Part shown: piece after piece, positions 32,780 through 47,565 of the stretch
How the letters are laid out: each line of letters begins with the position of its first letter
How positions within the stretch are numbered: the stretch's first letter is position 1
Source of the DNA: Helianthus annuus
Taxonomy: Eukaryota > Streptophyta > Magnoliopsida > Asterales > Asteraceae
DNA length: 64,000 nt
NCBI RefSeq assembly: GCF_002127325.2
Contig: NC_035433.2
Span: 12,744,111-12,808,110 of the forward strand
Reading direction: 5' to 3'
Position numbers and translations under genes: made by a program
The notes under the pieces: generated by a model
Told to the model about the DNA's origin: nothing
Database searches by the model: none
Seen by the model: the letters and a program-made list of their open reading frames with translations, nothing else

Positions 32780-34400
32780 CACCTTGTTTAAAATCTCATC
32801 CTCAAGATTCACTGAAACAAGTATGGATATTTTCATTTCATTCCTGATTCTAATTCCCATGTGTATTATGGTCCTCTTTTCCAATCCCATTTTACTTTGA
32901 CCAGAATCAATATCTTATGCTTGAGATTCTTAACCTTTCTATCTTCGATTTGGAAAGGTTTCTCAACAAATTTTAATTTTCACTTACCTCTATGTTTTGA
33001 AGAGGTACCATCAAAGATTTATCAGCTAAGCATTCCCTTAGATTAGATACATGAAATACATCATGTATACTAGCCATTTCTTCTGGTAACTGTAGCTGAT
33101 AGGCTACTAGACCAATTCGCTTGATAACTTTAAATGGTCCAACATACCTTTGGCTTAACTTTCCTTTCTTACCAAATCAAACTACTCCTTTCCAAGGAGA
33201 AACTTTTAATAGTACTTTGTCTCCAACTTGAAGTTCCAATGGTTTACGTCGATGATCAGCATAACTCTTTCGACGATCTCATGATGTCTTTAACCTTTCC
33301 TTGACTTGAATTATCTTGTCAGTTGTTTCTTGTACAATCTCAGGACCCGATAATTTCTTTTCTCCTATTTCTGCCCAACATACTGGAGTTCGGCACTTTC
33401 GTCCATAAAGTGCTTCAAATGGGGCGACATTAATGCTTATATGATAACTAGTGTTATAGGAGAATTCCATTAATGGCAAGTGATCGTCCCAACTTCCTCC
33501 AAAATCTATTACACAAGCCCTTAACATGTCTTCCAGTGTTTGGATTGTCCTCTCACTTTGTCCATCAGTTTGAGGATGATAGGTTGTACTCAACTTTAGT
33601 CGTGTTCTCATCGCTTTTTGGAAACTTTTCCAAAAATGAGAAGTAAAACGACTATCTCTATCAGACACTATGGATAACGGAACTCCATGTATTGAAACTA
33701 CTTCATCTACATATAGCTTAGCTAATCTTTCCATACTAAAGGTTTCCTTCATTGGTAGAAAATGAGCTGACTTGGTTAGTTGATCCACAATCACCTAGAT
33801 TGTGTCGTTACCTTTCCTTGTTTTGGGCAATTTGGCATTGTTATCAATTCCCATTTCCATACTGGCATTTCTAATTTTTGAAGTAAACCTGAAGATTTCT
33901 GATGTTCAGCTTTAACTTGCAAACAAGTTAAACACTTAGAGACGTAACTAGCTATATCCCTTTTCATTCCTATCCACCAAAATTGTTTCCTTAAATCTTG
34001 ACACATCTTGTCACTACCAGGATGCATCGTATACTTAGACTTATAAGCTTCTTCTAAAATTCTATGTCACAGGTTTCCTTGGATAGGTACCCAAATTCTT
34101 TTCTTATGAAATCTCCAAATTCCATATGTTCCTTTTTCTAGCTCCTTCATTGTTCCTTTTAATCCTTCAACATCATTCTTGATTGCTGTTTCTTGGGTAC
34201 TCTTTAATTGTTTTCCATTAAATCTATCTGCAGATTTAATCTGAGAGCACGTACTCTTTTCGGCTTCTCATGATACTTACCACTTAAAGCATCAGCTACC
34301 ACATTAGCTTTACCTTCATGATATTGGATATCACAATCGTAGTCATTTAAAATTTCCATCCATCATCTTTGTCTCATGTTTAACTCTTTTTGCCCAAAAA
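32780..34400 (-). pseudogene. Integrase and RNase H end of the old element
   Basis: The 33279-33794 segment holds the integrase core: [27 protein letters not shown] and [20 protein letters not shown]. The 33791-34027 segment carries the zinc-finger side (HPGSDKMCQDLRKQFWW, CLTCLQVKAEHQ). Downstream to about 32780 are broken pieces of the C-terminal domain, and upstream to 34400 a decayed RNase H end (LNMRQRW-like). Stops and frameshifts separate them. Confidence 0.8.
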
Positions 34401-34402
34401 TA

Positions 34403-37400
34403 TGTCACACCCTGACTTTTGCGGAAGCGTGGTTTATTTGGTGTGACTTCTTAATACCATAGCAATCAATCATAACAATGCTATATGATAAAAACATGAG
34501 ATGTTCATCCATTAATAAAGTTTATAAATACCACAACATTCTTGTCTTGAAAACATCGACACCAAAATAAGTTACAAACCTTAACATGTTTAACCGAGTT
34601 CATAAAGACTCCACAAAAGACTATAAATAAAATCTGAGTTTAGAAACATGTATCCCGTCCAGGAATAGGATACACCCCCTAAACTCGACAACCATAGATA
34701 ACATCTTTTATTTAAATGCAGCTTGAAGACACATGCACACACCTGCCAGATCCATTAGTTCCCTGAAATACATGTAGTTTGAAAACATCAACAAAAGTTG
34801 AGCGAGTTCATGTGTTCGTGAGTATGTATAAACCTTTGTAAACAATGTATGTATGTATGTATGTCCCGGTATGATTGCAAAAACAAGGAAAAGATCACCA
34901 ATGGTTTGCAAGGCCACTGATATGTGTGACGGTGTAGGAAGACTCAAACCTAGCAAATTTTGTACCGGACTTCCGGCTGGAAGACATAGTCACCACTATG
35001 GGCCGCCCCGGCCTCATGGGTGTGGGCTCGCTACACCCAAATAGATCTATCACTCATGCCCCTCAGTCCTTATACGAGGATTAATGGTCCCAAGTATCCG
35101 CCTACCCAATCACCTGATCTATGGTTCTTTCCTAGGCTAATCATACCAATAGTATTCGTATGTAATCCCTTTTGTAACATGTATTTCACCCCCGAAGTTG
35201 TAAAACTGAAAACAATTAAAAGAAAAGGGGGACATGAACTCACAGTATTGCGTCTTCAGTATGTGTAACCCAAGTCTCCTCAGCAAACACGACTACCTAC
35301 AGTGTACTAACGTCTATTAGACGAGCGGGCCGTGCCTTTGCTTAGTATGAAGGTTTTTGAGTTACGTTACTTATGTTTCCCAATATTATTCCAAGTTATA
35401 ATCTCTTGTTAAAATAAATTATTTTAACTTTAAATTATATTTCGTCTTGGAATAATTGTTTGACAATATTTTGTATTAATACTTCTCAAGTATTTAATTT
35501 CGCATTTCCTTCCCAAGGATGGGGGTAATTTATACATGTACTTTCGTATTCCCGAAATAATATATTTTTAAGTCTAACTTAGAAAATATATTTAAACTCA
35601 TCTTGTCCAAAAATAATGTATTTTCTTTTTGTCGGAAATATGATATAACTTGTCAATATGTACAAAAATCATATTTTTCACTCCTTTCGTTTCCAAAATA
35701 ATATTTACCAAAAATATATTGTATTGGTATTTTCCGGAATATTTCATAAGTTACGTTTTTGCATTCGACTTCACAATATTAAGTGTGTAACTTATATTTC
35801 ATTCCTTGTGATTTTTGGTATTATTTTGGAGTTGTAAATTCTTGGTATTTGTTGAGTTATATTATTTTACCCTAAAATAATATAACTATTCTACAAAGTA
35901 AACAAGTATTCACACAAGTGTCTTAATATAAAATATATATTCTAAATATATATTTATCCATTTTTATTTACATAAACCAACCTCCAATACTTTGTATTTT
36001 TGTAACAAAATTTATGGCAAAGTTTATTTTGAAAAACATAGTTTAAAATACACTAGTAAACACTTGTTTAGAAAATATTTTCTAAGTGTTGGTATTTTTA
36101 GAAAATTTTGCCATAGTTTCCTTTGAAAATGGCGGTGTCCATGCTATTTAGCATATCATTTTCTTTTCAAAAATTAACACACAATAATCAACAATCAAAC
36201 CCTAAACATCTTGCACTTACCCAGTGCAAAAACTATACACTTCACATATCAACATGAACTTGATCTTTCACAAAAACGCGTAGTAACTTAGTAAAGTGTT
36301 TTAGTAGCCTTAGTTACCCTCCAAAATATATTTACTTCTTGGTAAACTTCATTCTTGGAAATTTTAGATGTTTACAACTTGTAAACATATTTCACAAAAA
36401 CGTTTCTTTATTAAACCTTCTTGTTCTCTAGTGTTTTTACACTTATTTCATTACCAAAAATACTGTAAGTTCAAGTAAAGACCATGATCTTCTAAAAATC
36501 ATATTTAAACTTGGTTCTTTGGAAAAAAATCATTCATACATCTTAGATTTATAAGATTACTAGGTTACTTTGTTCATTACTTTTCAAGAAACCATTTCAT
36601 TTATCAAGTTCATGTGTTTACTTGATGATGATTATCATATGTTGTTACATGCTCATCCTCCCACTTGCTAGATTAAGTGTTTAAACATTATCTAGCAAGC
36701 TTCATGTGATGATTAACATCATCATCTCAAGAAATCAACAAGCAAGCATCTTACATATACTAAACAACATCATTCCATCCATATATCATCATATGTTAGC
36801 TTTATGTTTCAAGATTCAAGTGTATGTCTTTTAGTGATCTTATGATTTCAACATAATATATCTTTTAACCACTAAAAATGGAAGTAAACAAAGATCAAGA
36901 GAGCCTTACTACTAGCTTTAAGCTAGGGAAGAAACAATGAAGAAAATGGAGTGGATAAAAGCTTGCAAAGGAGGTCCTTCAAGATCCGGGAGTTCCAAGC
37001 TTCCTAAAACACCTTGTTACACCTTTGAGAGCACTTGGAATGGATGGATGAAGATCAAAAATTGGTGATGGTGGGGAGGGGGTACACGGCCGAGAGGTAG
37101 GAGGGAGGAGGGTGAGAGGTGTTGGTGATTAGTGAAGATGAGAATGGTTACTTATAATCCTCTAATCTTATTATCCAATGGTCTTGATGTCCCTCCAAGT
37201 ACAAACATGATCCTCACCAAATCCAAGAGAGATTAGCATGAGATTTAGGAAGATTGAAGTAATCTTGAGGTGGGGCCACTTTGGGCCGTAAATATCAAGG
37301 GGCAGGGGGTTAATAGTAAGTTTTGATGGTAAGTAGGTTAATTTGTTAGGGGTTAAGTGTAATGTCTAGTGTTTCAAGTGTGTGATGCATTACATAAGAT

Positions 37401-38047
37401 GTTAGAGTGTTCGGGAACCATAACTAGCTCAGAAAAAGTAAAACAATGCTTCTAGCAATATTTTGGTGTTCCGGGTAATGTCCGGTTGTTCGGTTAGATA
37501 CCGGTTCGTTAAAGTGCTAAGTTATACCGTATAGTGTCCTTTATGTAACTTTTTGTGACACTTTTAATTCCCGACACTTAGGAAAGCATAAAGGACCATT
37601 TTGTCATATTTTTGCATATTACTAGCATGTTAAAATGCTGATTTTTGCTGATAAATACAGAAATCTGCACTTTGAGTGGGTTTTAGGCACTTTAACCATC
37701 ACCTAGTGACGCAGTTTTATGGTCCTTACTTCCCTACACTCCGTACTAGTGTAGTACTTTGTCTATGGCTCATACTGGGCCTCAAAACACTGTCTGTCTA
37801 TGTACTGGCACTGTCAGTATATTTCTGAGCTATCCGCTAACGGTGCTAACTGTGATTTGTGCATCATGTATGTCACCAAAGTTTTTATATGATAAATGGT
37901 GTGACAGTATGAAATGTGATGCACATGTATGTATGATACATATATCAGAAAGCAGTTTACGTCATCAGTTGTAATTAAGCACAGTCATTAAGCATTAAAC
38001 AATATTAATTAATTGTATGGATACCTGTAATTATGAGGGTTGTCACA
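34403..38047 (-). mobile_element. Solo LTR, 3.6 kb, TSD AAATA, nested in RNase H
   Basis: The termini are TGTCACACCC and GGGTTGTCACA, i.e. TGTGACAACCC...GGGTGTGACA on the minus strand. Both sides carry AAATA (34398-34402 and 38048-38052). The host RNase H reads across the junction (TDHKSL / FGQKELNM), confirming a clean insertion. No gag or pol is inside, so this looks like a solo LTR left by LTR-LTR recombination. A minus-strand TATAA-like box lies near 37153. A perfect 10-bp inverted repeat (CTTGCTAGAT/ATCTAGCAAG) lies at about 36663-36702. A segment at about 34850-35120 is homologous, inverted, to 47640-47890. Confidence 0.75.
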
Positions 38048-39044
<997 letters not shown>

Positions 39045-39053
39045 AGGTGCTCC

Positions 39054-40157
39054 CTAAGGGGGCGAGCTTGGTTGTATGAAACCTTTTTCTAGTAATTCAA
39101 CTAATTGCTTCTTTAATTCCAGCATCTTCGTTGGTGCTAATCGATAAGTTGCTTTAGCAATTGGCGTAATTCCAGATATCAGGTGAATTCTGAATTCTAC
39201 TTCTCGGCCAGGCGATAGTCCAGGTAAATCTTCTGGGAAAACGTCAGGGTATTCCGATATTATCAGAATTTCTTTCAGTTCCTTGCCTTTAGTGCTAATG
39301 ATCACAAAGATCATATATACTATGCCTTGCTTCCGTGCATAACTTGCAGCTTTCATCACGAAGATGAATTTTGTGGACTTGAATGGTTTGTCTCCTCGAA
39401 TCATGATCATTTCTTCTATTGGCATACGAATCTCAATAGTATTTTGATCACATAGGATTCGAGCATGATTGGCCACTAACCAATCCATTCCTAATACTAC
39501 ATCGAATCCAGCTAGATTCATTGGTAGCAAGTTTGCCGTGAACTTATGTCCTAATAATTCTATCTTCCCTCCTTGAAGTATTTCACGTATGTTGGTGGAG
39601 TTTCCTTCTACCATTTCTACTGTACAAACTTGACTAAGCTTAGTTAACGGTTGATTAAATGCTTGACAGAATGCAGTATTTATAAAACTTTGATTTGCAC
39701 CAGAGTCAAATAATACTTTAGCATAGATGTCATAGACAAGAAACGTACCTGCAATCACGCCAGGAATCATCCCTGCCTCCTGTGCAGTAAGTACGAATGC
39801 TTGTGCATTCTTTTTAGCTCTGTCTGCTGCTTTTGCCTTGTTGTCAGGTGCTTTAGTCAGTTTCGGGCAATATGGCTTAATGTGATCTGTCTCCCCGCAG
39901 TTGAAACAAATATTAGTTTTTCTTCTACATTCTTCCTCTACATGCCCGGTTTTCTTGTAGAAGTTACAGTAAGGTGTTCTCCTAAAATTGCATTTTCCTG
40001 AATGCTTCCTTCTACAGTTTCTACAGAAAGGTGGTGTAGAAGACTGCCCAACTCCTTTCCTTCTGTAGGTATTACCCGAGTGAAATTCTTGGGTAATCTT
40101 CTGAGCTAATTCTTTATTCTGGTTTTCTTCTCTCGTGCGGATCAATCTGTCTGTCAA
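39054..40157 (-). pseudogene. Zinc knuckles, protease and RT start of the old element
   Basis: 367 codons. Two CCHC regions lie near the N-terminus. The second (CFNCGETDHIKPYC) is intact, but the first (CNFYKKTGHVEEEC) has Tyr for the second Cys. The protease has VLFDSGANQSFIN (DSG triad intact) and VVLGMDWL. The frame runs into the start of RT and ends at a stop after IQPSSPP, just before the RT segment. Confidence 0.8.
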
Positions 40158-40231
40158 AGTATTGGCTAGCTCAACTGTCTCCTCAATAGTCTGAGGTCTA
40201 GCTGCCTTGACTATATCACAGATTTCACTAA

Positions 40232-40864
40232 TTAATCCCCAATATAATGAGAAATTAGTACAGGTTCTGGCGAAGCCAGAGTTGGTACCATTCTTGCATA
40301 TTCGAAGAATTTTGTTATATATTCACGGCAATTTGCATCAGCCATTTTATGATTTAGGAACTTATTAGCCATTTGATCCTTTTCATGAGGGGGACAAAAT
40401 TTCCTTTCTATCATTTCCTTAAATTCCTTCCAGTTCATGGCATAGGCCATGTCACTTCCTTTTGCCTGAAGAATCACGTTCCACCATTCTAATGCCTCAT
40501 CTCTAAAGAGATTAGAAGCATACATTACCTTATCTTCTTCGGCACGTTTGCTAATCTTAAGAACAACTTCAGTATTTTCTAACCATCGCAGAGTAGTCAT
40601 GGCTCCTTCACTGCCTGCGAATTCAGTTGGCTTACAAGCTAGAAAATCCTTGTAAGTACATCTGGAAGTCATTGCCTTCATTTTCTTAGGAAATGGAGCT
40701 CTGATAATCATATCATTGTCTCCATTAACATTGTGACTAAAATCATGGCTACGGTTACATTTGCTACTCACAACTTTATTATTTTCTATAGGCACATGGT
40801 TTCTAACAACTTTGATAATTAAGGGTATTGTGTCAGCTATTCCCTGAGCTATTATATTCTCCAT
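40232..40864 (-). pseudogene. Gag capsid of the old element
   Basis: 210 codons from MENIIAQGIADTIPLI. The Retrotrans_gag core is clear: CTYKDFLACKPTEFAGSEGA, LRWLENTEVVLKIS, ALEWWNVI and EFKEMIERKFCPPHEKDQMA. It stops early before the zinc knuckles, which resume in another frame at 40157. Confidence 0.8.
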
Positions 40865-41034
40865 GACACTTTTATCTAAAGAGTTTTAATGATTAATCTG
40901 GGCAGATTGATTAACTTCATTCGACATCTGTATTATAAACATATTTCAAATATTAATATCATAGAAGTTATTTCATTTATTTCCTGACTACTAATTTTAA
41001 GTATCTTCACAATACTTAATTAGCTTAAACCAGT

Positions 41035-41047
41035 GGCTCTGATACCA
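41035..41047 (-). promoter_or_regulatory. tRNA-iMet primer-binding site of the old element
   Basis: TGGTATCAGAGCC on the minus strand, a few bases from the 5' LTR end. It is complementary to the 3' end of initiator tRNA-Met, which is usual for plant chromoviruses. Confidence 0.85.
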
Positions 41048-41052
41048 CCTTT

Positions 41053-42439
41053 TGTCACAACCCCCTACCCTACCCTGGGCGGGAGTCGTGAATAGATACA
41101 ATTGGTACCGGTGTTTATTAAAATTATTGCAGCGGAATTTTCATCAGGACCGGGTGTCAAGAAAAATATCAGAGTTTTCAAAACACCATAGTTTTCATTT
41201 CATAAACTGTGGGATGAAACCCATATTTACATAAAGGATTTTCAAAAGGATAACCCTTGATTACAAAACACCTTTTATTCAGGTTTACACAGCAACTTAT
41301 TTAAGCTTGAGTGCCTCTTAGCACTTTGCTTTTCTTCACGGTAAATCACCTGAAACGCGTTGTAAAAACATTTGATCAGCGAACAATACTGGTGGGTTCA
41401 TTCAGATTTAAAAAAAAAGATACCATCTTATATTTACAGCATTAAGAGTTTTTACATTTGTTTATATCTTACTATTACTCAAAAGTATTTGTCACTCGGT
41501 GATTCCTGTGACTGTGGTCATATCATTGTTGGTCATTCTCCCAACTAGTGAAGCTTATCAAGTAGTGTATACAATACCCTAAATACTGGTAGTAATTTTC
41601 ATGTAAGAATACAAAGACTTAATCACTGTAATAAAAGTTACAATTTGAAAACATTTAGGATTTTGAAAGCATTTGATAAAAGAGAATGACTCATGATGTT
41701 GTGAGAAAAAAAGAATGACTCACTTTGCAGTTTTAGGGTTTTCTGTAATAACCTTCTGGTCTAAGTCATGGGTTCCTAATTAAACACACAATGCAACACA
41801 TATTAGTGTATTAACCCAATTCAAACTTTAACGATAATCACGAGATCAAAATCACAACGTAGATGACAAAGTATAGCCTTATTCAGGCAACACTTAAACA
41901 TCCGTTGATTAGTTTGTAGATCGATCAGACTGGGTATCGTACTAGTGATTAGGGTTAGCACGCTTTCTACGGAGCAGAGTTTCGAGGTTTAGGGGTTTGG
42001 GTAATAGAAAAGTAATTAGAGAGAGTAAGAAGTATCGATTTGCGATCGAACTAGTGCAACTGAACCTCTCCCAGACCTGTCATTATATAGCCCAGACTAG
42101 CATATGCCGCACGTCGCGGGAGAAACCAGGGTTCCTCTCGCGTGGCGCCAAGGTGGTCAGCCTGGCCTAGACCTGCCACGTGCCCTCGGCCGCCTTTTTC
42201 GCCCAATCATGCATTTTTCTCGATTTTTGTGCCGGTTCTTATCGCGTATGCTCGGGTCTTGATCCTAAAGGATTCGGTTTTTAATTGTGAGTCTAGTAAG
42301 GGTATTTTTGTGTGGTTCGGTTCATCAACTGCCAAGTTTTCTTAACTGCTAAGTTTTTTGATTAATTACGACAAGTTTCGTAACGTGCACTTGGGGTTTT
42401 GATTATGGGTTCTTTTAGGGTCCTTTGGGAGTTGTTACA
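41053..42439 (-). repeat. 5' LTR of the old Ty3/gypsy element
   Basis: 1,387 bp, homologous throughout to 31343-32772 but with scattered substitutions and an internal deletion near 42180 between two CACGTG-containing copies. Confidence 0.8.
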
Positions 42440-44226
42440 TTTTTGGTTAACAAATTTAGGTGGCGTTCGTTTCGTGGAATGTAATGGAATTGGAATTTGC
42501 GTAGGAATATACAATTGTTTTGGAATTTGTATACGTTTGTTTCACATAAGTGAGTGGAATCTTGATGAATTGGAATGTAGATTTTGTTCCTTATGCTATT
42601 GTTCTATTTCAATTCCTTATTTTGTCGAAACAAACAACATAAAAAATGGAATCCGATCATGGCATTATCAGTGGAGGCGGTCATGGATACACAAGTAGTA
42701 AGAGGTAACTTTGAAAATGTATATGGTTGTATATGGTTTGGATTATCATGAGATGTGAATGGTTGTAAGTAAAATTGGGTAAATGGAAATTATATGTGAT
42801 GGTTTTGATTTGGTTATGTGTTGCGTCAAAAGGTCATGGTCTAATGTTTATATACACTATTTTTAGTACTGGTAATCTGGAATGGTTTTGTTCTAATGTC
42901 GGTTCACCATACATAATGGTTTTGTACTAATGTGGGGTTAAATGGTTTTGATTTGGTTGGATTAGGGTCATGGCCAGATGATAATGGTCAATCGTGATGG
43001 GTCATTTATATGAACCATTCAATAGCGGGTCACTTATATATAACATTCACTACGCATTTGATTTGTTTGGTTGGTCATTAGGTTTGTTCTGGTCGGGTCA
43101 AAGATCGAATTCTAATGTTTATATACACCATACCAATGGTTTTGATTCGGTTAGATTAAGGTCATGACCATATGATAATGGCATGATTTGGTTGTTTTAG
43201 AGTCTAGCCATCTGCGTAATACTTCTATGTTGGTTGGGTAATCAGGGCCGCTCAACGATTTTAGAGGCTTAAAGCGTACTAATATGTTTGGGCCCTTTTT
43301 CAAAAAACAAAAAAACTTTTACATAAACCCTCCTCCTTTTTCCTGGTTTGGGACCAACATTAATAAACTAAAAAGTTTATTGTTTACTTAAGGGTTATAT
43401 ATTTTGGGTGTATAAATGCATAAATCAACTTAAGAGCTTAAGAAATTAAATACAAGCGGCCACAATAACACAATTGAAGCAAATTGCAATAACCACAATA
43501 ACATGGTCACAATAATGAGTAAATCACTTTGTTAAAACAACAAAGAATAAAAATGTTACTAATTTGTTGATAAATTGAAGCAAATTGCAATAACCACAAT
43601 GGCACAATAACACAATTCAACTATTGAAGCAAGTTAGGAAGTTGCACATGCCACACCAACTTGTGTTCAAATAGGCAACTAAGCACAGTCTCATAGAGCC
43701 ACAATTCAAGGAAGTGAAGCACCAAATCATGATTCACAGAAGCAAGTTTGATTTATGATGATCAAATAGGAGCAGGAGTGGGGAGAATAGAAGCCACAAT
43801 ATAAATCTATTGAAGCAATGAAGCCCATAAGCACCATTTAGCCGATTATGAAAGGGCGCTTGCCCAGTTTCCGGCTTGCCTTCGCCGATTCAATTTCCAA
43901 AAAACATCGCGTAATTTATGGTGTATTGCCCTAATTAATTATCAAAGTAAATATAAAATATATTTTATATATAGTTTTTTGAGTAAAGTACAATTCCAGT
44001 CCCCAGGGTTTACACCCAATCGCACATACAACCCTCATTTGAAAAGAAGGGCCAATCAAGTCCATGTGGTTGGCAATTGGAGTTAATCAAGTCCCTCCCA
44101 TTAACAGACACTTTGTAATTCAATTAAGACTAAAATACCCCCATAACTTTAGTTACCATTTCAGTCCTGAACGTATAATTCGTATATTCCCTCCATATTC
44201 GAAACTCTTTCTTAATCTAGTAACTA
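42440..44226. other. TE-derived intergenic DNA
   Basis: At about 42466-42640 a GGCGTTCGTTTCG / CGAAACAAACAAC inverted pair around GGAATTGGAATT-type sequence suggests a MITE. At 42720-43210 blocks such as GGTTTTGATTTGGTTGGATT and CTAATGTTTATATACAC recur (for example 42950 and 43137). At 43430-43660 CACAATAACAC-type repeats occur. At 43982-44150 a GAGTAAAGTACAATTCC start resembles one end of an inverted-repeat element. No gene is recognised. Confidence 0.4.
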
Positions 44227-46379
44227 TGTGACAACCGGTGATTTACGGCTCTTAATTACGTGATTAACAAGCGATTAACGCGACAATAAATAATGTTTAC
44301 GACACAAATTAACTTAGTTAGGCCTTTGGAGTGCCTAGGAACGTCTATCCGACTTTACAGTGCGCGAACGGTGATTGCGGAGAAGCATGCTAAACGTTAA
44401 GCGATAACGAAACAAAACCGTATGAAATCCTGACAACGCCGACAAATACGGATGTCCTGCGAATATTCTATATTCATGAAATTAATTTTTGTGAATTTAT
44501 TGGACTTCCGAACGTCACAAAGCGCAGACGCAAACGAAAAACATGGAAACGGTAACGCACCGACAATCAACGACGAAACTGACGCACCGTGCTCGAATTT
44601 CGTCTCGATATTAATATATTATGATATATTTGGTTTCGTTTTTAAATTTTAATACCCGTAGTCGATACCGGATCGCAAAACGGTTCAAAACAGCGAAGGA
44701 CGTAATTTTACACAAATTTTTATCGTAAACAACGAACAAAAGCGCGAACGTCTACTGACACTATGTTATGTATATTTAGCCCAAACATATCATTTTACGA
44801 TCTTAGATAATGATCGGGTTTTGAAGATGGGCTCGTAGGAGAGACGGGTCACTAAACACGGGGATTGGGCTTGTGGGCCTTGGGCCCAAGCCCAAAGCCC
44901 ACTAATTAAAATAAACTCTATATAAACTAACCAATCCTTCATCCATTCTCATTTGTGCAGTTACAACAAACACACACCCACATGAGCTCTCTCTCTCTCG
45001 ACATACTACCGGCAACCGGAGCCGGAATCCGGCCGGTGCCGGCCGTCGTACACACCGCTCCTCCTCCGTCTCTATCACCCACCCGTACCCCATCTCTCTC
45101 TCTTCTTGATCGGAGCTCCGACGAGCTTCTCGGGCAAGCCACACAACACATGCCACCACCTACCTCCCTCCCTTGGTTCAGCTCCGACGAAGACCACCGG
45201 CGCCGTTTTTCACAGCGGCGACCGGCGGTGGTTCTCCAATAAAAACACCCCCCCTCGGCAGATCAAGCAAAGACACCACCACCGTGCGGTGGTGGTGAGC
45301 GACGACGACATAACAGAAGCGAAGAGAGAGAGAGAGACTAAAGGAGAGAGAGAAAAACCGTCGATCGGTTCAATTATCCGGCGGTTGGTCTATTTATCCG
45401 GTGGTCAATGTCAAAAGTCCGGCGGTCTAAGACTTTATCCGCTAAGTTTCCGGTAAACCTTCTCCCCATTTTTCTTTTCTATGAAGATCGATGATGATGA
45501 TGATGTTGCTATTAATGATTCGGTTCAAGTTCGGGTGGGAGTTGATTTTGGGCTTGTGAAGATGGCCGACGACAGCCGGAGCCACGCCGTCGGTGAACGG
45601 CAGTGGCTGTGGAGGTGGTTATGTGGTTTGGGTTCAAGCGGGTCAGATTAGTTACGGGTTCATTGCAGGAGCGGTTCGGGTATAGTTCGGGTCTTATTTC
45701 GGGTGTTTTGGGTTCGGTCAAAGCTGGCCAAACACTCAGTTTCGGTTCGGTCCCATCAAAGACGGTCAACAGCAGATCTGTGCGGTTCGGGTGCACGTCA
45801 GTTGTGGTTCGGGTTCGTGAAGCGAGTCAACTCGATCCGAACCTGGTCGACTCGGCGAGTCAACTCAGTCAACTCAGCTGGTCAACACAGTTGACCCGGT
45901 CAACTCGGTCAACACGTTCGGCGACTCGACACGAAGATTCGGTAAAGGATTTAGCGCGAATATTATTTACGTTAGTTATTCCCTATTTTTTTATTATGTG
46001 ATAACGAGCTCGAACCGGTTGATTATATTTTACGTTTGATATATTTAACAAAATTGTTTATGTTGACTATTGAATCTTGATTGAATTTTGTTAAAATAAC
46101 GACACTCTAGTTGTCGGGGCCGTCCAAAAACAGAGGAAACTCTGCCCGTTTTCCGAGAAAAACCGTAAAGTATACCACGTTTTTATAAAACAAACACTCG
46201 ATTTCAAACAATCTCTTAAGAAAAACAATATACAAGTACGTTACTTTTTGTTTTAAGCAAGATACAAATGCGTATTATCTTCCACGACATTTTATAGCTT
46301 ACAAGGAACGTCAATGACGCGAACTATTTATTAAAATAAATATAATCACTTTTATATTTATTTTTTTTACACTTAACAC

Positions 46380-46710
46380 TATACGGATCTTTTATAAAAA
46401 TGAATGTTGTTTATATTTATTTCAAATATCAAACAACATGAATTCGTTTATAAGAATACATATAGTTTATGTATTCATTTCAACACATCAAACGATACGA
46501 AATCTTTTCGTAAAGATAAATATAGTTTATATTTATTTCAAACAACGAAACGACATGACTTCGTTTTAGAAAAATAAATATAGTTGATATATTTATAACA
46601 AACCATACGCCTTCTTTTATAAAATAAATATATTTCATATATTTATTTCGGATATCAAACAACGCGACGATTCTTTTATAGAAATAAATATATCTTTTAT
46701 ATTTATTTCA
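46380..46710. repeat. Degenerate ~60-bp AT-rich tandem repeats
   Basis: About six units of the pattern AAATAAATATAGTTTATATTTATTTC followed by a CAAACAACGAAACGACATGA-like spacer, each roughly 50-62 bp, inside the truncated LTR. Confidence 0.6.
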
Positions 46711-47487
46711 AACGCCTAAACCGCACACTATATATCACATATATCGCTTACGAATTGTTACATGTTATTTTCGTATAAATGTGTATTACATACACAACGA
46801 CTTCTAAAGACGACTAACGGATTCTACCGAAATATTTATATATTTTTATATAAATATTAATATATTTTTAAACCTCACAAGAACTAAGTGATTTTCAAAG
46901 ACTTAGAAAAATATTACCAACATTAGACGAGACTTAACGAGTATAACTTAATCATTATTAAGTGATCAACTTACCGGTGAATCGTTCGGTTAACGATTCG
47001 GTAGAGCTCCATGACACGTAGTTTAGTGACTGCGTTTATTTAGAAACTTATAAGGTACTCCGTGTTAGGAATATTGTAGAATGCACACTAGCAAGTTAAG
47101 TCTTGGAAACGACACCACGAAGTCATAATTAGCTAGCTTTGCACAAGACAATTCAGGTGAGTTCATAACCCCCACTTTTTACTGTTTTATATTTTTGTAA
47201 ATGTTTTCGAGGTGGAAAGACATGCACGATTTTCAGAAACATACAAAGTTTTCGATAAACAAAGGCTGTATATTTTTAGACAAAGCACGTTTTGCAAGAA
47301 CATACAAAGTTTTGAACAAACGCAAAACTCGTATTTCTAAATCATATTACGAATGGATTTCGAGGAACTCAAATGATTTACGAAAGGTTTATACTAAACA
47401 TACCAGTTTTTACAAAACAAATGCGTATTTTCGAAATGTGAATGATTTTCATAACTAGGGACGAGTCGTCTGGGGATAATATATAGA

Positions 47488-47565
47488 GACTAGGGAGTTG
47501 GCCTTAGAGGCTGGGAGGTTCAGCCTTAGAGGCTGGGGAGGTTCAGCCTTAGAGGCTGGGGTAAA
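47488..47565 (+). repeat. Three tandem copies of CCTTAGAGGCTGGG
   Basis: GGCCTTAGAGGCTGGGAGGT is repeated three times at about 29 bp spacing. Each unit contains the small palindrome CAGCC-TTAGA-GGCTG. Confidence 0.75.

Noticed and set aside
45603..46001. 132-codon frame in the truncated LTR
   Set aside because: Driven by GGTTCGGGT and GTCAACTCGG repeats; overlapping frames on both strands show the same repeat bias.
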